From: CAYZPE01 sp046050145
GTDB lineage: Bacteria > Patescibacteriota > Minisyncoccia > Phycocordibacterales > CAYZPE01
Reading direction: 5' to 3'
Assembly: GCA_046050145.1 (NCBI GenBank)
Contig: JBJOQC010000034.1
Location: 1-23,850 of the forward strand
DNA length: 23,850 bases
Below, in pieces: positions 1 through 6,737 of this stretch (the first letter of the stretch is position 1; the number at the start of each line of letters is the position of its first letter). Under the pieces are notes generated by a model, which worked only from the letters and a program-made list of their open reading frames with translations, was not told the origin of the DNA and ran no database searches. The position numbers and the translations under genes are program-made.

Positions 1-16
1 TTTCTATCCAGAGTTT

Positions 17-44
17 ATAATACACCAAAAATTATTTTTGTCAA
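17..44 (-). promoter_or_regulatory. Sigma70-type promoter reading out of the left edge
   Basis: On the minus strand there is a perfect -35 TTGACA (44 to 39), a 16-base spacer and a -10 TATTAT (22 to 17). It would drive a minus-strand gene that lies beyond the left end of the window. Confidence 0.5.
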
Positions 45-71
45 TTGGTTGTGGACAAGAACGCTTACGCG

Positions 72-113
72 TAATTCCAGATTCCCAATGATAAGTATCA
101 AAAATTAGGTGTT
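72..113. repeat. Degenerate 7-base-period intergenic repeat, copy 1
   Basis: Six consecutive heptads can be read, starting TAATTCC AGATTCC at 72 and 79, and running into the yqeY stop codon. The same phase and similar words recur in seven other gaps of this window. Confidence 0.45.
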
Positions 114-561
114 AAAAGAGGGATTCAACAACCTCTTTTACGAGGACTCCGTCTGCTTTTCCCTTTAATTCCTTCATAACCGCTCCCATAAACATTCCCA
201 TCTTTGTTTTTTCTACTGTTCCCATTTCTTCTTTTTTCTTCTGTGCGACCTTAAGTATGTCTTCACGACTCATTTGGGCAGGTAAGTAGGCTTCGAGAAT
301 GGTGAGTTCTGCTTGTTCTTTTTCAACCAAATCTTTTCTGTCGCCTTGAGTAAATTGCTCGATAGAGTCTTTTCTTTGCTTAACTGCACGACGAACAAGA
401 GCTACCACTTCTTCTTCGGTGAGTTCTTCAGCACTTGCTTTGCCTTTACTTATCGATTCATTAGTAAAAAGGGTGATGAGTCCACGGATCACCGCAAGAC
501 GAACTCCATCTTTTGCTTTCATTGCGCCCTTGAGGTCTTCGCGAATTGTTTTCTGTAACAT
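112..561 (-). CDS. yqeY: GatB/YqeY domain protein
   Basis: This 149-residue protein has the full length of the stand-alone YqeY family, which resembles the tRNA-interacting tail domain of GatB, the amidotransferase subunit that makes Gln-tRNA and Asn-tRNA. Recognisable family features are the N-terminal KDGVRLAVIRGLIT stretch, the charged helical middle with ILEAYLPAQM near residues 89-98, and the MGMFMGAVMKELKGKADG segment near residue 120. The exact role of stand-alone YqeY is not settled, but binding to tRNA or aminoacyl-tRNA is the usual proposal. It is a single-gene unit divergent from rmuC, and the 75-base gap between them is filled with heptad repeats. The start is ATG with no Shine-Dalgarno; a possible extended -10 lies about 50 bases upstream. 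Confidence 0.9.
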   Translation of the reverse strand: MLQKTIREDLKGAMKAKDGVRLAVIRGLITLFTNESISKGKASAEELTEEEVVALVRRAVKQRKDSIEQFTQGDRKDLVEKEQAELTILEAYLPAQMSREDILKVAQKKKEEMGTVEKTKMGMFMGAVMKELKGKADGVLVKEVVESLF

Positions 562-603
562 AAAAAAGATTAAAAATTAAAAAGAAAAGATTAAAAATTT
601 AAC
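562..603. repeat. Degenerate 7-base-period intergenic repeat, copy 2
   Basis: Heptads of the type ATTAAAA occur at 569, 576 and 590, with AGAAAAG between at 583. The array fills the gap directly after the yqeY start codon (read leftward). Confidence 0.5.
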
Positions 604-609
604 CAATCC

Positions 610-618
610 ATAATAACA
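610..618 (-). promoter_or_regulatory. Possible extended -10 for yqeY
   Basis: On the minus strand this reads TGT followed by TATTAT, an extended -10. It would give a leader of about 40 bases crossing the heptad repeats. No clear -35 was found. Confidence 0.25.
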
Positions 619-623
619 TACGT

Positions 624-629
624 TATAAT
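624..629 (+). promoter_or_regulatory. -10 box of rmuC, leaderless geometry
   Basis: TATAAT ends six bases before the rmuC ATG at 636, so transcription should begin at or next to the A of the start codon. There is no room for a Shine-Dalgarno site. Confidence 0.5.
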
Positions 630-635
630 AAGAGA

Positions 636-1688
636 ATGGACATAGAGATTATTGTAATTGGTGGCATCATAATTCTGCTCAATGCACTTCTTCTGTGGTT
701 TTTTGTTGGTAGAAAGAAGGAGAGTAAGGGTGAGTCGATAGGATTTGAACTTCTCATGCAACAAGTGAATGAGCTTGCGCGTACAGTAGACGAGAAGGTG
801 GGGGAGTCGACTAAGACAATGCACGAGTCGCTTCGTCACCAGTCAAATGAGTCAGTTAAAATTATCCGTGATATTACTGAAAAGCTTACTCGTCTTGATG
901 AGACCAATAAACAAGTGGTTTCTTTTGCTGATCAACTTCAGTCACTTCAGGATATTTTGAAGAATCCTAAACAGCGTGGGGTGCTCGGTGAGTATTATCT
1001 CGAAACTCTTTTAAAAAATGTCTTGCCGACAGGTAGTTTTCAAATGCAGTATCCTTTTGCTGATGGGACGATTGTTGATGCTGTTGTATTTGTAAAAGAT
1101 AAGATAATACCTATTGACTCGAAGTTCTCTCTCGAAAATTATAACCGTCTTGTGGAAGAAAAAGATCCACTTGAAAAAGAACGTCTGGAAAAAGCTTTTA
1201 AGGGTGATTTGAAAAACCGTATTGATGAGACGGCAAAATACGTAAAACCAAATGAGGGGACAATGGATTTTGCATTTATGTTTATTCCACACGAAGCGAT
1301 CTATTATGACCTTTTGATCTCTCAAGTAGGTTCAGTAAAGGTGAACACGAGAGATCTGATTGAATATGCTTTTACTGATAAGCATGTGATCATTGTTTCC
1401 CCAACATCATTTTTGGCGTATTTACAGACTGTTCTCCAAGGGCTTAAGGCGCTTCAGATCGAGGAGTCTGCAAAGGAGATTCGAGCTAATGTGGAGAATC
1501 TTCAAAAGCATCTTCGAAGTTATGTTGAGTACCATGACAAGCTTGGAGCATCTCTTGGCACTGTCATAAACCACTTCAATGCCTCTGGAAAGGAGTTTAA
1601 GAAGATAGATAAGGATGTGATGAGAATAACGGGGGTGCCAATCGATTTTGAGGTAAAAAGCATTGAAAAACCAGCTCAGGATGAATAA
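636..1688 (+). CDS. rmuC: RmuC-family DNA recombination protein
   Basis: RmuC proteins are predicted nucleases (PD-(D/E)XK-like fold) that limit recombination at inverted repeats. The 350-residue protein starts with a membrane anchor (about residues 4-23, rich in I, L and V), continues as a long charged coiled coil to about residue 110, and then carries the RmuC domain. Typical blocks are NPKQRGVLGEYYLETLL, the acidic IIPIDSKFSLENY near 165, and FMFIPHEAIYY and VIIVSPTSFLAYLQTV further on. The expected topology is a single anchor with the domain in the cytoplasm. The gene is monocistronic. The start is fixed by a -10 box six bases upstream, which suggests a leaderless mRNA. This is shorter than E. 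coli RmuC (about 475 residues) but usual for compact genomes. Confidence 0.93.
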   Translation: MDIEIIVIGGIIILLNALLLWFFVGRKKESKGESIGFELLMQQVNELARTVDEKVGESTKTMHESLRHQSNESVKIIRDITEKLTRLDETNKQVVSFADQLQSLQDILKNPKQRGVLGEYYLETLLKNVLPTGSFQMQYPFADGTIVDAVVFVKDKIIPIDSKFSLENYNRLVEEKDPLEKERLEKAFKGDLKNRIDETAKYVKPNEGTMDFAFMFIPHEAIYYDLLISQVGSVKVNTRDLIEYAFTDKHVIIVSPTSFLAYLQTVLQGLKALQIEESAKEIRANVENLQKHLRSYVEYHDKLGASLGTVINHFNASGKEFKKIDKDVMRITGVPIDFEVKSIEKPAQDE

Positions 1689-1689
1689 T

Positions 1690-1717
1690 TTGCATATTTA
1701 CATATACATGGTAATCT
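1690..1717 (+). promoter_or_regulatory. Possible promoter of a small RNA
   Basis: TTGCAT (1690-1695), a 16-base spacer and TAATCT (1712-1717) preceded by TGG form an extended -10 promoter candidate directly after the rmuC stop codon. The -10 match is weak. Confidence 0.3.
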
Positions 1718-1791
1718 ACAGGTAGATTTGTTTTAACTGACCCCTGATCGAGCGTGGCTCTAGTGCATCCCCTGCCTAGGCCACGCTTTTT
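1713..1791 (+). ncRNA. Candidate structured small RNA or rmuC 3' tail
   Basis: No open frame is evident here. A 6-bp hairpin (AATCTA 1713-1718 with TAGATT 1723-1728, loop CAGG) is followed by an unpaired stretch and an 8-bp hairpin (AGCGTGGC 1751-1758 with GCCACGCT 1780-1787, with CTAG/CTAG able to pair inside), ending in five T. It matches no RNA family I recognise (not SRP, 6S, tmRNA or RNase P). It could also simply be the terminator of rmuC. Confidence 0.3.
1751..1791 (+). terminator. Hairpin with T tail after rmuC
   Basis: The perfect 8-bp stem (AGCGTGGC/GCCACGCT) is followed by TTTTT. The loop is long (21 bases) but can pair further through CTAG/CTAG. Confidence 0.55.
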
Positions 1792-1802
1792 CTAAAGACT
1801 AG

Positions 1803-1830
1803 AGACACCTCCCGCGAGGTGTCTTTTTTT
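1803..1830 (+). terminator. Rho-independent terminator
   Basis: The 9-bp stem AGACACCTC/GAGGTGTCT has a CCGC loop and is followed by a run of seven T. It is the second terminator in tandem between rmuC and rplU and isolates rplU from upstream transcription. Confidence 0.85.
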
Positions 1831-1844
1831 ATGTAGTATTTGAG

Positions 1845-1872
1845 TTGCTTTTTTAAAATATATGTGTAAAAT
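1845..1872 (+). promoter_or_regulatory. rplU promoter, leaderless geometry
   Basis: TTGCTT (1845-1850), a 16-base spacer and TAAAAT (1867-1872). The ATG follows eight bases later, so the mRNA is predicted to start at or within two bases of the start codon. Confidence 0.5.
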
Positions 1873-1880
1873 AGCCAGAT

Positions 1881-2234
1881 ATGCCAAAGAAGGAAGTAGA
1901 GAAGAATATAACTCAAGAATTCGCTGTTATTGAGACAGGCGGAAAGCAGTACCAGGTTTCTCCAGGGGCTGTGCTTAAGATTGAGAAAATTATTGGTGAA
2001 TATAAGGAAGGTGATAAGTTGGTTTTTGATAAGGTTCTCCTTGTTGATGATGGAAAAGGACTTACTACTATAGGTGCTCCCTATGTTACTGGTGCAAAGG
2101 TAGAAGCGACACTTGCAGAGATTGGTAGAGCAAAGAAGGTGACTGTAATCAAATACAAACAAAAGAGTCGCTACTACAAGAAAAACGGACACCGACAGCC
2201 TTACTTTAAGGTAGAGATTGGAGCAATCAAGTAG
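1881..2234 (+). CDS. rplU: Ribosomal protein bL21
   Basis: bL21 binds 23S rRNA in the large ribosomal subunit. The core begins at FAVIETGGKQYQVSPG (residues 14-29) and ends with the conserved RNA-binding tail YKQKSRYYKKNGHRQPY near residues 92-108. At 117 residues it is about a dozen longer than the common 103-residue form, because of a charged N-terminal extension (PKKEVEKNITQE). The start is supported by the -10 box just upstream. In most bacteria rplU is followed directly by rpmA; here rpmA lies about 9 kb away on the other strand, so the usual pair is split. A bidirectional terminator follows. Confidence 0.96.
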   Translation: MPKKEVEKNITQEFAVIETGGKQYQVSPGAVLKIEKIIGEYKEGDKLVFDKVLLVDDGKGLTTIGAPYVTGAKVEATLAEIGRAKKVTVIKYKQKSRYYKKNGHRQPYFKVEIGAIK

Positions 2235-2266
2235 CTGTTAGGTTTTAGCTGATAGCTTTCAGGAAA
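2232..2266. repeat. Degenerate 7-base-period intergenic repeat, copy 3
   Basis: Four successive heptads begin with TAG (TAGCTGT at 2232, TAGGTTT at 2239, TAGCTGA at 2246, TAGCTTT at 2253). The first starts at the rplU stop codon. Confidence 0.55.
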
Positions 2267-2268
2267 AC

Positions 2269-2295
2269 AAAAAACTGCCTAACGGCAGTTTTTTT
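2269..2295. terminator. Bidirectional terminator between rplU and recR
   Basis: ACTGCC/GGCAGT with loop TAAC is flanked by A6 on the left and T7 on the right, so it works on both strands for the two convergent genes. Confidence 0.85.
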
Positions 2296-2304
2296 GTTAC
2301 CTTT

Positions 2305-2340
2305 TAATTCCTAATCCTACATTCTTAATTCTAACTTCTG
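2305..2340. repeat. Degenerate 7-base-period intergenic repeat, copy 4
   Basis: Five heptads starting TAATTCC (2305) and TAATCCT (2312) run through the recR stop codon (2331-2333). The last recR codons may therefore be written by the repeat. Confidence 0.5.
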
Positions 2341-2948
2341 TTTTTAAGAGCATTTTTGAGAGTTTCTGCATCTGAGTATTCAATCTCTGTTCCGGTAGAG
2401 AGTCCGCGGCCGAGAGTTGATATTTTGAATTTTGCTGATTGAGAAAGAGGATCGAGCATTTTCTTGAGAAATATTTCCGTATGTTCACCTTCGGGGTTGA
2501 GGTCAAGAGCGAGGATTATTTCTGAAAATTGAGTAGATGTTTTTGATTCTACTTTTTGTAAAAGTTCTTTTATACGAATTCTTTTTTCAGGTTCTTTTTC
2601 AAGGATAGGTAGGGAACCACCAAGTACAAAGTATAGACCATTAAAAAGCCCTGTTTTTTCCATATGATCTACATCATTGTCTCGACTTACTATCATGAGT
2701 GAAGTGGTGTCTCGGTTTGGATTTCTACACACAACACATTTTGATTCCGTTGTATCTCCTAAAGAAAAAAATCGAAAACACGATGAGCAGACTCGAATAT
2801 CCTGCCGAAGTTTTTTAACTGCTTCTACAAGATCTTGTACAAAGCCATTGTTACGGGCAAGAAGAAAGTAAGAAAAACGGCGAGCTTGGCGAGGGCCAAT
2901 ACCAGGAAATTCTTTAAATAATTCTGTAAGCTTGTCGAGAGGGTTCAT
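2331..2948 (-). CDS. recR: Recombination protein RecR
   Basis: RecR forms a ring clamp that, with RecO, helps load RecA on gapped DNA. Length (205 residues) and order of domains are normal: helix-hairpin-helix FPGIGPRQARRFSYFLL (14-30), a four-cysteine zinc site (C54, C57, C71, C74), a Toprim domain with KTGLFNGLYFVLGG (98-111), and the C-terminal STLGRGLSTGTEIEYSDAETL. One oddity is that the first Toprim strand reads IVSRD where many RecR proteins have a V-E pair, so the acidic residue seems replaced; RecR is not known to need Toprim catalysis. It is the last gene of dnaB - 194-residue protein - recR, 35 bases after the middle gene, and ends at a shared terminator. Confidence 0.95.
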   Translation of the reverse strand: MNPLDKLTELFKEFPGIGPRQARRFSYFLLARNNGFVQDLVEAVKKLRQDIRVCSSCFRFFSLGDTTESKCVVCRNPNRDTTSLMIVSRDNDVDHMEKTGLFNGLYFVLGGSLPILEKEPEKRIRIKELLQKVESKTSTQFSEIILALDLNPEGEHTEIFLKKMLDPLSQSAKFKISTLGRGLSTGTEIEYSDAETLKNALKNRS

Positions 2949-2952
2949 ACAA

Positions 2953-2994
2953 TAGCTGTTAAGTTATAGCTTCTTAAGGAAGATTAGTTAAGAT
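2953..2994. repeat. Degenerate 7-base-period intergenic repeat, copy 5
   Basis: Heptads TAGCTGT (2953), TAAGTTA (2960), TAGCTTC (2967) and three more fill the gap between recR and the 194-residue gene and overlap the latter's stop codon. The first two heptads differ by only one base from those of copy 6. Confidence 0.5.
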
Positions 2995-3568
2995 AACAAA
3001 CAAAATCTGGGGTTGGTTTTTCTTCATAATCACTAACACGAAGACATCCAAATCCACGTTCTAAGCTGTGTCCAATATAGCGCATATCAGCAATGTCTTC
3101 ATCTGTATTTGTACGAAGAAGTATTGCGTATGCCATATGTTTTTGCCATTCTTCTTTTGATAAAGGAATAAAACCAACAACATGATAAGAGTTTTGTGTT
3201 CTTAAAATCATGCCATTCTTGAGTGCGGGTAGTAAGTGTTTTGATTTATGAATAGACAACACAAGTTCTTTTTCATTTTTATCTGAAATAGGAAGTTTGC
3301 AGTCTAGAAGAAAAAGATATTTTTGTTCATTTTTGTGACTAATAAGAGAGCTTATCGAAATACCTCTTTTTTCTCCTGTGTTAGAGAAAATATTTTTAAT
3401 ACGATTATCGACTTCTGTAAGTGGTGTAAATATTAGCTCTCTTGAATTATTGATGTCATCCATCATGAGTCCTTTTGTGTGTATGTATGTAACTAAAACG
3501 ACATTATTAATTTCTTGTTCTGCTAATTTAGATTCATAATATTTTTTAAAAATCTTTTCTCTTTTCAT
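2984..3568 (-). CDS. Unrecognised protein between dnaB and recR, weak primase-like motifs
   Basis: I do not firmly recognise this 194-residue soluble protein. It sits 17 bases after dnaB and 35 bases before recR on the same strand, so a role with DNA replication or repair is likely from context. Three blocks appear in the order of the archaeo-eukaryotic primase (AEP) core: a hydrophobic strand ending in an acid (YLFLLDCK, D89), a S-x-H element (TQNSYHVVGF, S127/H129), and D-x-R with a glycine-rich basic segment (DMRYIGHSLERGFGCLRVSD, 161-180). The second acid of AEP motif I is missing (K91 in place of D), so an active primase is doubtful. The C-terminal half from about residue 120 looks most conserved in style. 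No Shine-Dalgarno site is seen before the ATG. Confidence 0.75.
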   Translation of the reverse strand: MKREKIFKKYYESKLAEQEINNVVLVTYIHTKGLMMDDINNSRELIFTPLTEVDNRIKNIFSNTGEKRGISISSLISHKNEQKYLFLLDCKLPISDKNEKELVLSIHKSKHLLPALKNGMILRTQNSYHVVGFIPLSKEEWQKHMAYAILLRTNTDEDIADMRYIGHSLERGFGCLRVSDYEEKPTPDFVCYLN

Positions 3569-3585
3569 TGTCTGAATAGATCCAA

Positions 3586-4959
3586 TTAAAATTCATCAAA
3601 TTCTTTTTCGACTCCACCATAATTGCTTTTATCAAGTTCAATAAAAGAAGTTTTTTGACTATCAAAATTAAATTTAACTTCGCCTACAGGGCCGTTTCGG
3701 TGTTTTGCGATAATTATTTCTTTCTCAATCATTTTCGAGAGCTTGCCGTTTTCGTCTCTCTGGTCTTCTGAGTGAATAAACATAACCACGTCCGCATCTT
3801 GTTCGATGGATCCAGAGTCTCGAAGGTCGGAAAGGCGGGGTTTGCCACCACGTTTTTCCACGTCTCGAGAAAGCTGTGAGAGGGCAATAACAGGAATATC
3901 AAGCTCGCGCGCCATATGTTTCAAGGATCGAGAGATTTCTGTTACCTGTTGCACCATAGAGTCATTGGCACGACTGTTTGTTGGAACCATGAGTTGGAGG
4001 TAGTCTACGATGAGCATCTTAAGACCTTTTTCATTTTTAAGACGACGTGCAGCAGAACGCATACGAAGAATATTATTTCCTGGCTGATCATCGATAAAAA
4101 TAGGGGCTCGAGCAAGGTCGTCTAGAGCTGTACGAATATGTCCAAAGCCTTCATCGGTCACACGACCTTGGCGTATCATCCAAGAGTCCACGCGTGACTG
4201 TGCTGCCATGATACGGTCTACGAGCTGTTGAGCACTCATTTCAAGTGAAAATACTCCTACAGGGGTTCCGTACTCCACTGATGTGCGTCGAGCAATATCG
4301 AGGGCAAAAGCTGTTTTACCCACAGAAGGACGGGCAGCAAGAATGATAAGGTCTGATCGTTGAAAACCTGCTAAAAGGTTGTCGAGACTTTTGAAGCCTG
4401 AAGGAACACCGCGTATTTCACCTTTTTCGCTCGAAAGTTTTTCGAGGCGATCATATGCTTCGTGGAGAAGTGGTTTGAGCTCCTTGAAATTTTGATATCC
4501 AGAGAAGTTACGAGTAATTTCAAAAATTGTTTTTTCCGCACCATCAATAAGTTCTTCGATACCGTCAGCACCTTCATTGAATCCGAGTTGAGATATTTTT
4601 TCTGAAGCTTCAATAATTTTTCGCATCAAATACTTCTTTTGAACTATTTCTGCATAGTGTTTGATGTTTGCAGCAGAAGGAACTGTGTTTACAAGCTCAG
4701 TGAGGTAGGAGTTACCCCCAAGTGTTTCAAGAAGATTTTTTTCTTTGAGTCGAGAAGAGAGAGAAAGAAGGTCTATAGGTGTACTTTTACCAAAGAGCTC
4801 CATCATTGTCTCAAACGTTTTTCGATGTTTATCAACGTAAAATGCATTTGCATTTACTACGTCCATAATGTCGTATATTGCTTCTGGTCGAAGCATGATA
4901 GATCCAAGCAGAGCTTTTTCAGCTTCATTGTTTTGTGGAGGTATCCGAAGTTGTGTCAT
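3586..4959 (-). CDS. dnaB: Replicative DNA helicase DnaB
   Basis: DnaB is the hexameric 5'-3' helicase that unwinds the replication fork and contacts primase. The 457-residue protein has the usual N-terminal helical domain beginning PPQNNEAEKALLGS, a linker helix, and the RecA-like C-terminal domain. Walker A is ARPSVGKTA (209-217), Walker B is LIVDYLQLM, followed by the sensor block IALSQLSRDVEKR and the DLRDSGSIEQDADVV arginine-finger region. No intein interrupts it. It heads the operon with the 194-residue gene and recR. An extended -10 box (TGA TAGAAT) ends seven bases before the ATG, predicting a leaderless transcript. Confidence 0.97.
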   Translation of the reverse strand: MTQLRIPPQNNEAEKALLGSIMLRPEAIYDIMDVVNANAFYVDKHRKTFETMMELFGKSTPIDLLSLSSRLKEKNLLETLGGNSYLTELVNTVPSAANIKHYAEIVQKKYLMRKIIEASEKISQLGFNEGADGIEELIDGAEKTIFEITRNFSGYQNFKELKPLLHEAYDRLEKLSSEKGEIRGVPSGFKSLDNLLAGFQRSDLIILAARPSVGKTAFALDIARRTSVEYGTPVGVFSLEMSAQQLVDRIMAAQSRVDSWMIRQGRVTDEGFGHIRTALDDLARAPIFIDDQPGNNILRMRSAARRLKNEKGLKMLIVDYLQLMVPTNSRANDSMVQQVTEISRSLKHMARELDIPVIALSQLSRDVEKRGGKPRLSDLRDSGSIEQDADVVMFIHSEDQRDENGKLSKMIEKEIIIAKHRNGPVGEVKFNFDSQKTSFIELDKSNYGGVEKEFDEF

Positions 4960-4966
4960 AGCGACA

Positions 4967-4996
4967 ATTCTATCACGATGAATTTTTTTTACTCAA
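4967..4996 (-). promoter_or_regulatory. dnaB promoter, leaderless geometry
   Basis: On the minus strand TTGAGT (4996-4991), an 18-base spacer and TAGAAT (4972-4967) preceded by TGA. The dnaB ATG begins seven bases after the -10. Confidence 0.5.
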
Positions 4997-5051
4997 AACT
5001 AATTTAGTTTACAAGATGTGCGTATCTTGTGGAGACTTTTTTGCTATAAGG

Positions 5052-5060
5052 TGATATATT
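5052..5060 (+). promoter_or_regulatory. Extended -10 box of the micro-gene pair
   Basis: TGA TATATT is an extended -10. It ends five bases before the ATG at 5066 and about 50 bases before the SD-led ATG at 5112. No good -35 was found. Confidence 0.4.
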
Positions 5061-5065
5061 TTTTT

Positions 5066-5161
5066 ATGAAATTGTTCGTTGTTCTGATGTTGATCTACAA
5101 GGAGGTGGATAATGGGGTGGGCCATCATCGGTCTCTTGGTGTTGATTTTTATTGCTTCTAA
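5066..5161 (+). CDS. Possible 31-residue leader peptide
   Basis: This frame encodes a short peptide starting MKLFVVLMLIYKEVD. Its ATG sits five bases after an extended -10, the same leaderless layout as the housekeeping genes here. It overlaps the start of the next micro-gene (5112) in another frame, covering that gene's ribosome binding site. If translated, ribosomes passing here could couple to or block the downstream start. No family is recognised, and chance occurrence cannot be excluded. Confidence 0.25.
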   Translation: MKLFVVLMLIYKEVDNGVGHHRSLGVDFYCF

Positions 5162-5216
5162 GAGGGTAAAGAGTAACAGTCTTCGTTATAACGCTAAGGA
5201 GTATAAGGACAAATAA
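5112..5216 (+). CDS. 34-residue small membrane protein
   Basis: The start is set by a strong Shine-Dalgarno AAGGAGGTG (5099-5107) five bases before the ATG. The peptide has one hydrophobic segment (residues 3-15, WAIIGLLVLIFIA) followed by a basic tail (SKRVKSNSLRYNAKEYKDK), which predicts a single-span protein with the tail inside the cell by the positive-inside rule. Function is unknown. The stop codon runs directly into a strong bidirectional terminator, so this is a self-contained unit between dnaB and cysS. The frame is too short for most gene finders but the signals around it are good. Confidence 0.6.
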   Translation: MGWAIIGLLVLIFIASKRVKSNSLRYNAKEYKDK

Positions 5217-5244
5217 AAAACCGCGCACATATGTGCGCGGTTTC
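5216..5244. terminator. Bidirectional terminator
   Basis: A perfect palindrome spans 5218-5243 with a CCGCGCAC/GTGCGCGG core. T-rich tails occur on both strands (TTTCGTTT on plus, TTTTTTATTT on minus), serving the micro-gene and the convergent cysS. Confidence 0.85.
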
Positions 5245-5246
5245 GT

Positions 5247-6638
5247 TTACATATCAGGTGTTAGCTTCTTTTTAATAATAGTTTTTTCAGTCGCGTCTTC
5301 TACAAGGTAACCTTCTTGTTCTATTGTTTTACGGAGTTCATCTGACGCTTTCCAGTCTTTGTTTTTTCTTTTTTCATCACGTTCTCGCGTCAGTGTTTCA
5401 ATATGTTGTGGTATGTGGTTTATTTCTTGAACCAGTTTCTTAAGGTTAAGTCCCAGAGTTGTATCTATTTCATAGAGAGTGGCCTTCTTGTCTTCCGGTG
5501 TTTGTTTGGTGTCGGAGATAATTTGATGAATAAGTGCAATTACCTGAGGAGTGTTTATGTCATCAGCTATGTATTCTTTATATTGTTTTATATAAGAATC
5601 AATTAAAACTCCTTCGTTTTGTATGTGAGAAAGGAAGTGAAGTATGTTTTCAAAAGCAATCTGTGCTCCAAGTATCGATTCCCATGTGAAGTTAAGCATT
5701 GCTCTATAGTGAGCTTGGAGGAGTAAGTAGCGATAGGAGAGGGGGTGTATGCCTTTTTCGCGAAGTGTTTCAAGGGTAATGAAATTGTCTTTTGATTTAG
5801 ACATTTTTCCTCCTTGTACATTTACGAAAGCACTGTGCATCCAATAATGTACAAAAGATTTTCCTGTAGCACCCTCAGATTGAGCTATTTCATTGTTGTG
5901 ATGCACCGGTATGTGATCTATGCCCCCTGTGTGAATATCGAAAGTTTCTCCAAGGTATTTCATAGACATGGCAGAACATTCTATATGCCAGCCAGGAAAA
6001 CCTACACCCCAGGGAGATTCCCACTCTTGTTGACGCTTATCACTCGGTTTTGAAAGTTTCCAGAGAGCAAAGTCGGTAGGATTTTTTTTCTCAGTATTAA
6101 CTCCAATACGAGCACCTTCTTCTTGTCCTTCGAGATTGACATGACCTAGTTTTCCATAGTCTTTGTAGTGCGAGGTATCAAAATAAATACCGTCTGAGGT
6201 GGCGTAGGTAAAACCTTTTTCTTCGAGTTTTTGTATGAGTTTTATTTGTTCTTCTATATGACTTGTTGCTTTTGGGAATTCGATTTTTGTACGAGGAATA
6301 TTAAGTGAGTCCAAATCATCAAAAAAAGCTTGTGTATAAAACTCTGCGAGTTCTTGCGCACTCTTACCTTCTTTTTTTGCACCTTGTTCCATTTTGTCTT
6401 CTCCAGTATCGTTGTCACTTACAAGATGTCCCACATCAGTGATATTCATAACTTGCTTTACTGTAAATCCTTCAAGCTCAAGAGATCGTCGAAGAAGGTC
6501 AGCAAATAAAAAAGCTCGAAGGTTACCTATATGTGCAAAATTATAGACAGTAGGACCACAGTTATACATACCAACAGTGCCTTTCTTTATGGGATTAAAG
6601 TCCTCTTTTTTTTGCGTGAGCGTATTCCAGATTTTCAT
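5247..6638 (-). CDS. cysS: Cysteinyl-tRNA synthetase
   Basis: This class I enzyme charges tRNA-Cys. Features are the opening MKIWNTLTQKKEDF, zinc ligands C27, C220, H245 and E249, the HIGH-type motif HIGN (36-39) and KMSKS (277-281). The frame extends 12 codons further upstream to a GTG at 6674, but the ATG at 6638 is preferred. It matches the family N-terminus, and an extended -10 (TGA TATATT, 6654-6646) ends seven bases before it, so the longer form would lie upstream of the transcription start. That gives 463 residues, normal for the family. Confidence 0.96.
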   Translation of the reverse strand: MKIWNTLTQKKEDFNPIKKGTVGMYNCGPTVYNFAHIGNLRAFLFADLLRRSLELEGFTVKQVMNITDVGHLVSDNDTGEDKMEQGAKKEGKSAQELAEFYTQAFFDDLDSLNIPRTKIEFPKATSHIEEQIKLIQKLEEKGFTYATSDGIYFDTSHYKDYGKLGHVNLEGQEEGARIGVNTEKKNPTDFALWKLSKPSDKRQQEWESPWGVGFPGWHIECSAMSMKYLGETFDIHTGGIDHIPVHHNNEIAQSEGATGKSFVHYWMHSAFVNVQGGKMSKSKDNFITLETLREKGIHPLSYRYLLLQAHYRAMLNFTWESILGAQIAFENILHFLSHIQNEGVLIDSYIKQYKEYIADDINTPQVIALIHQIISDTKQTPEDKKATLYEIDTTLGLNLKKLVQEINHIPQHIETLTRERDEKRKNKDWKASDELRKTIEQEGYLVEDATEKTIIKKKLTPDM

Positions 6639-6645
6639 GTATATC

Positions 6646-6654
6646 AATATATCA
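6646..6654 (-). promoter_or_regulatory. cysS extended -10, decides the start codon
   Basis: On the minus strand TGA is followed by TATATT. It lies inside the longer possible reading frame and seven bases before the ATG at 6638, which supports the shorter, leaderless cysS start. Confidence 0.5.
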
Positions 6655-6702
6655 TTAAACAAAAGACTCTTCACTTTTTGTTTATTTTACATTATTCTTT
6701 TC

Positions 6703-6711
6703 TGAGATACT
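6703..6711 (+). promoter_or_regulatory. Extended -10 before the 89-residue gene
   Basis: TGA GATACT, the same nine bases as in the ctpA promoter at 8019-8027. The -35 region is poor. The leader would be about 20 bases and contain the Shine-Dalgarno site. Confidence 0.35.
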
Positions 6712-6737
6712 TTCAAATTCATCTAGAGGAGGTTTGT

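Noticed and set aside
46..60. DnaA-box-like TGTGGACAA near the left edge
   Set aside because: It has one mismatch, occurs alone, and no dnaA, dnaN or AT-rich cluster of boxes is nearby; not called as an origin.
1776..2192. Long minus-strand frame opposite rplU
   Set aside because: It is antisense to a certain ribosomal protein gene, contains no known domain and has no start signals.
4639..5007. Plus-strand frame opposite the dnaB 5' end
   Set aside because: Antisense shadow of dnaB with low-complexity cysteine/phenylalanine-rich translation and no SD or -10.
6639..6674. Longer cysS start at GTG 6674
   Set aside because: The extended -10 lies within this extension and the family N-terminus begins at the ATG at 6638.
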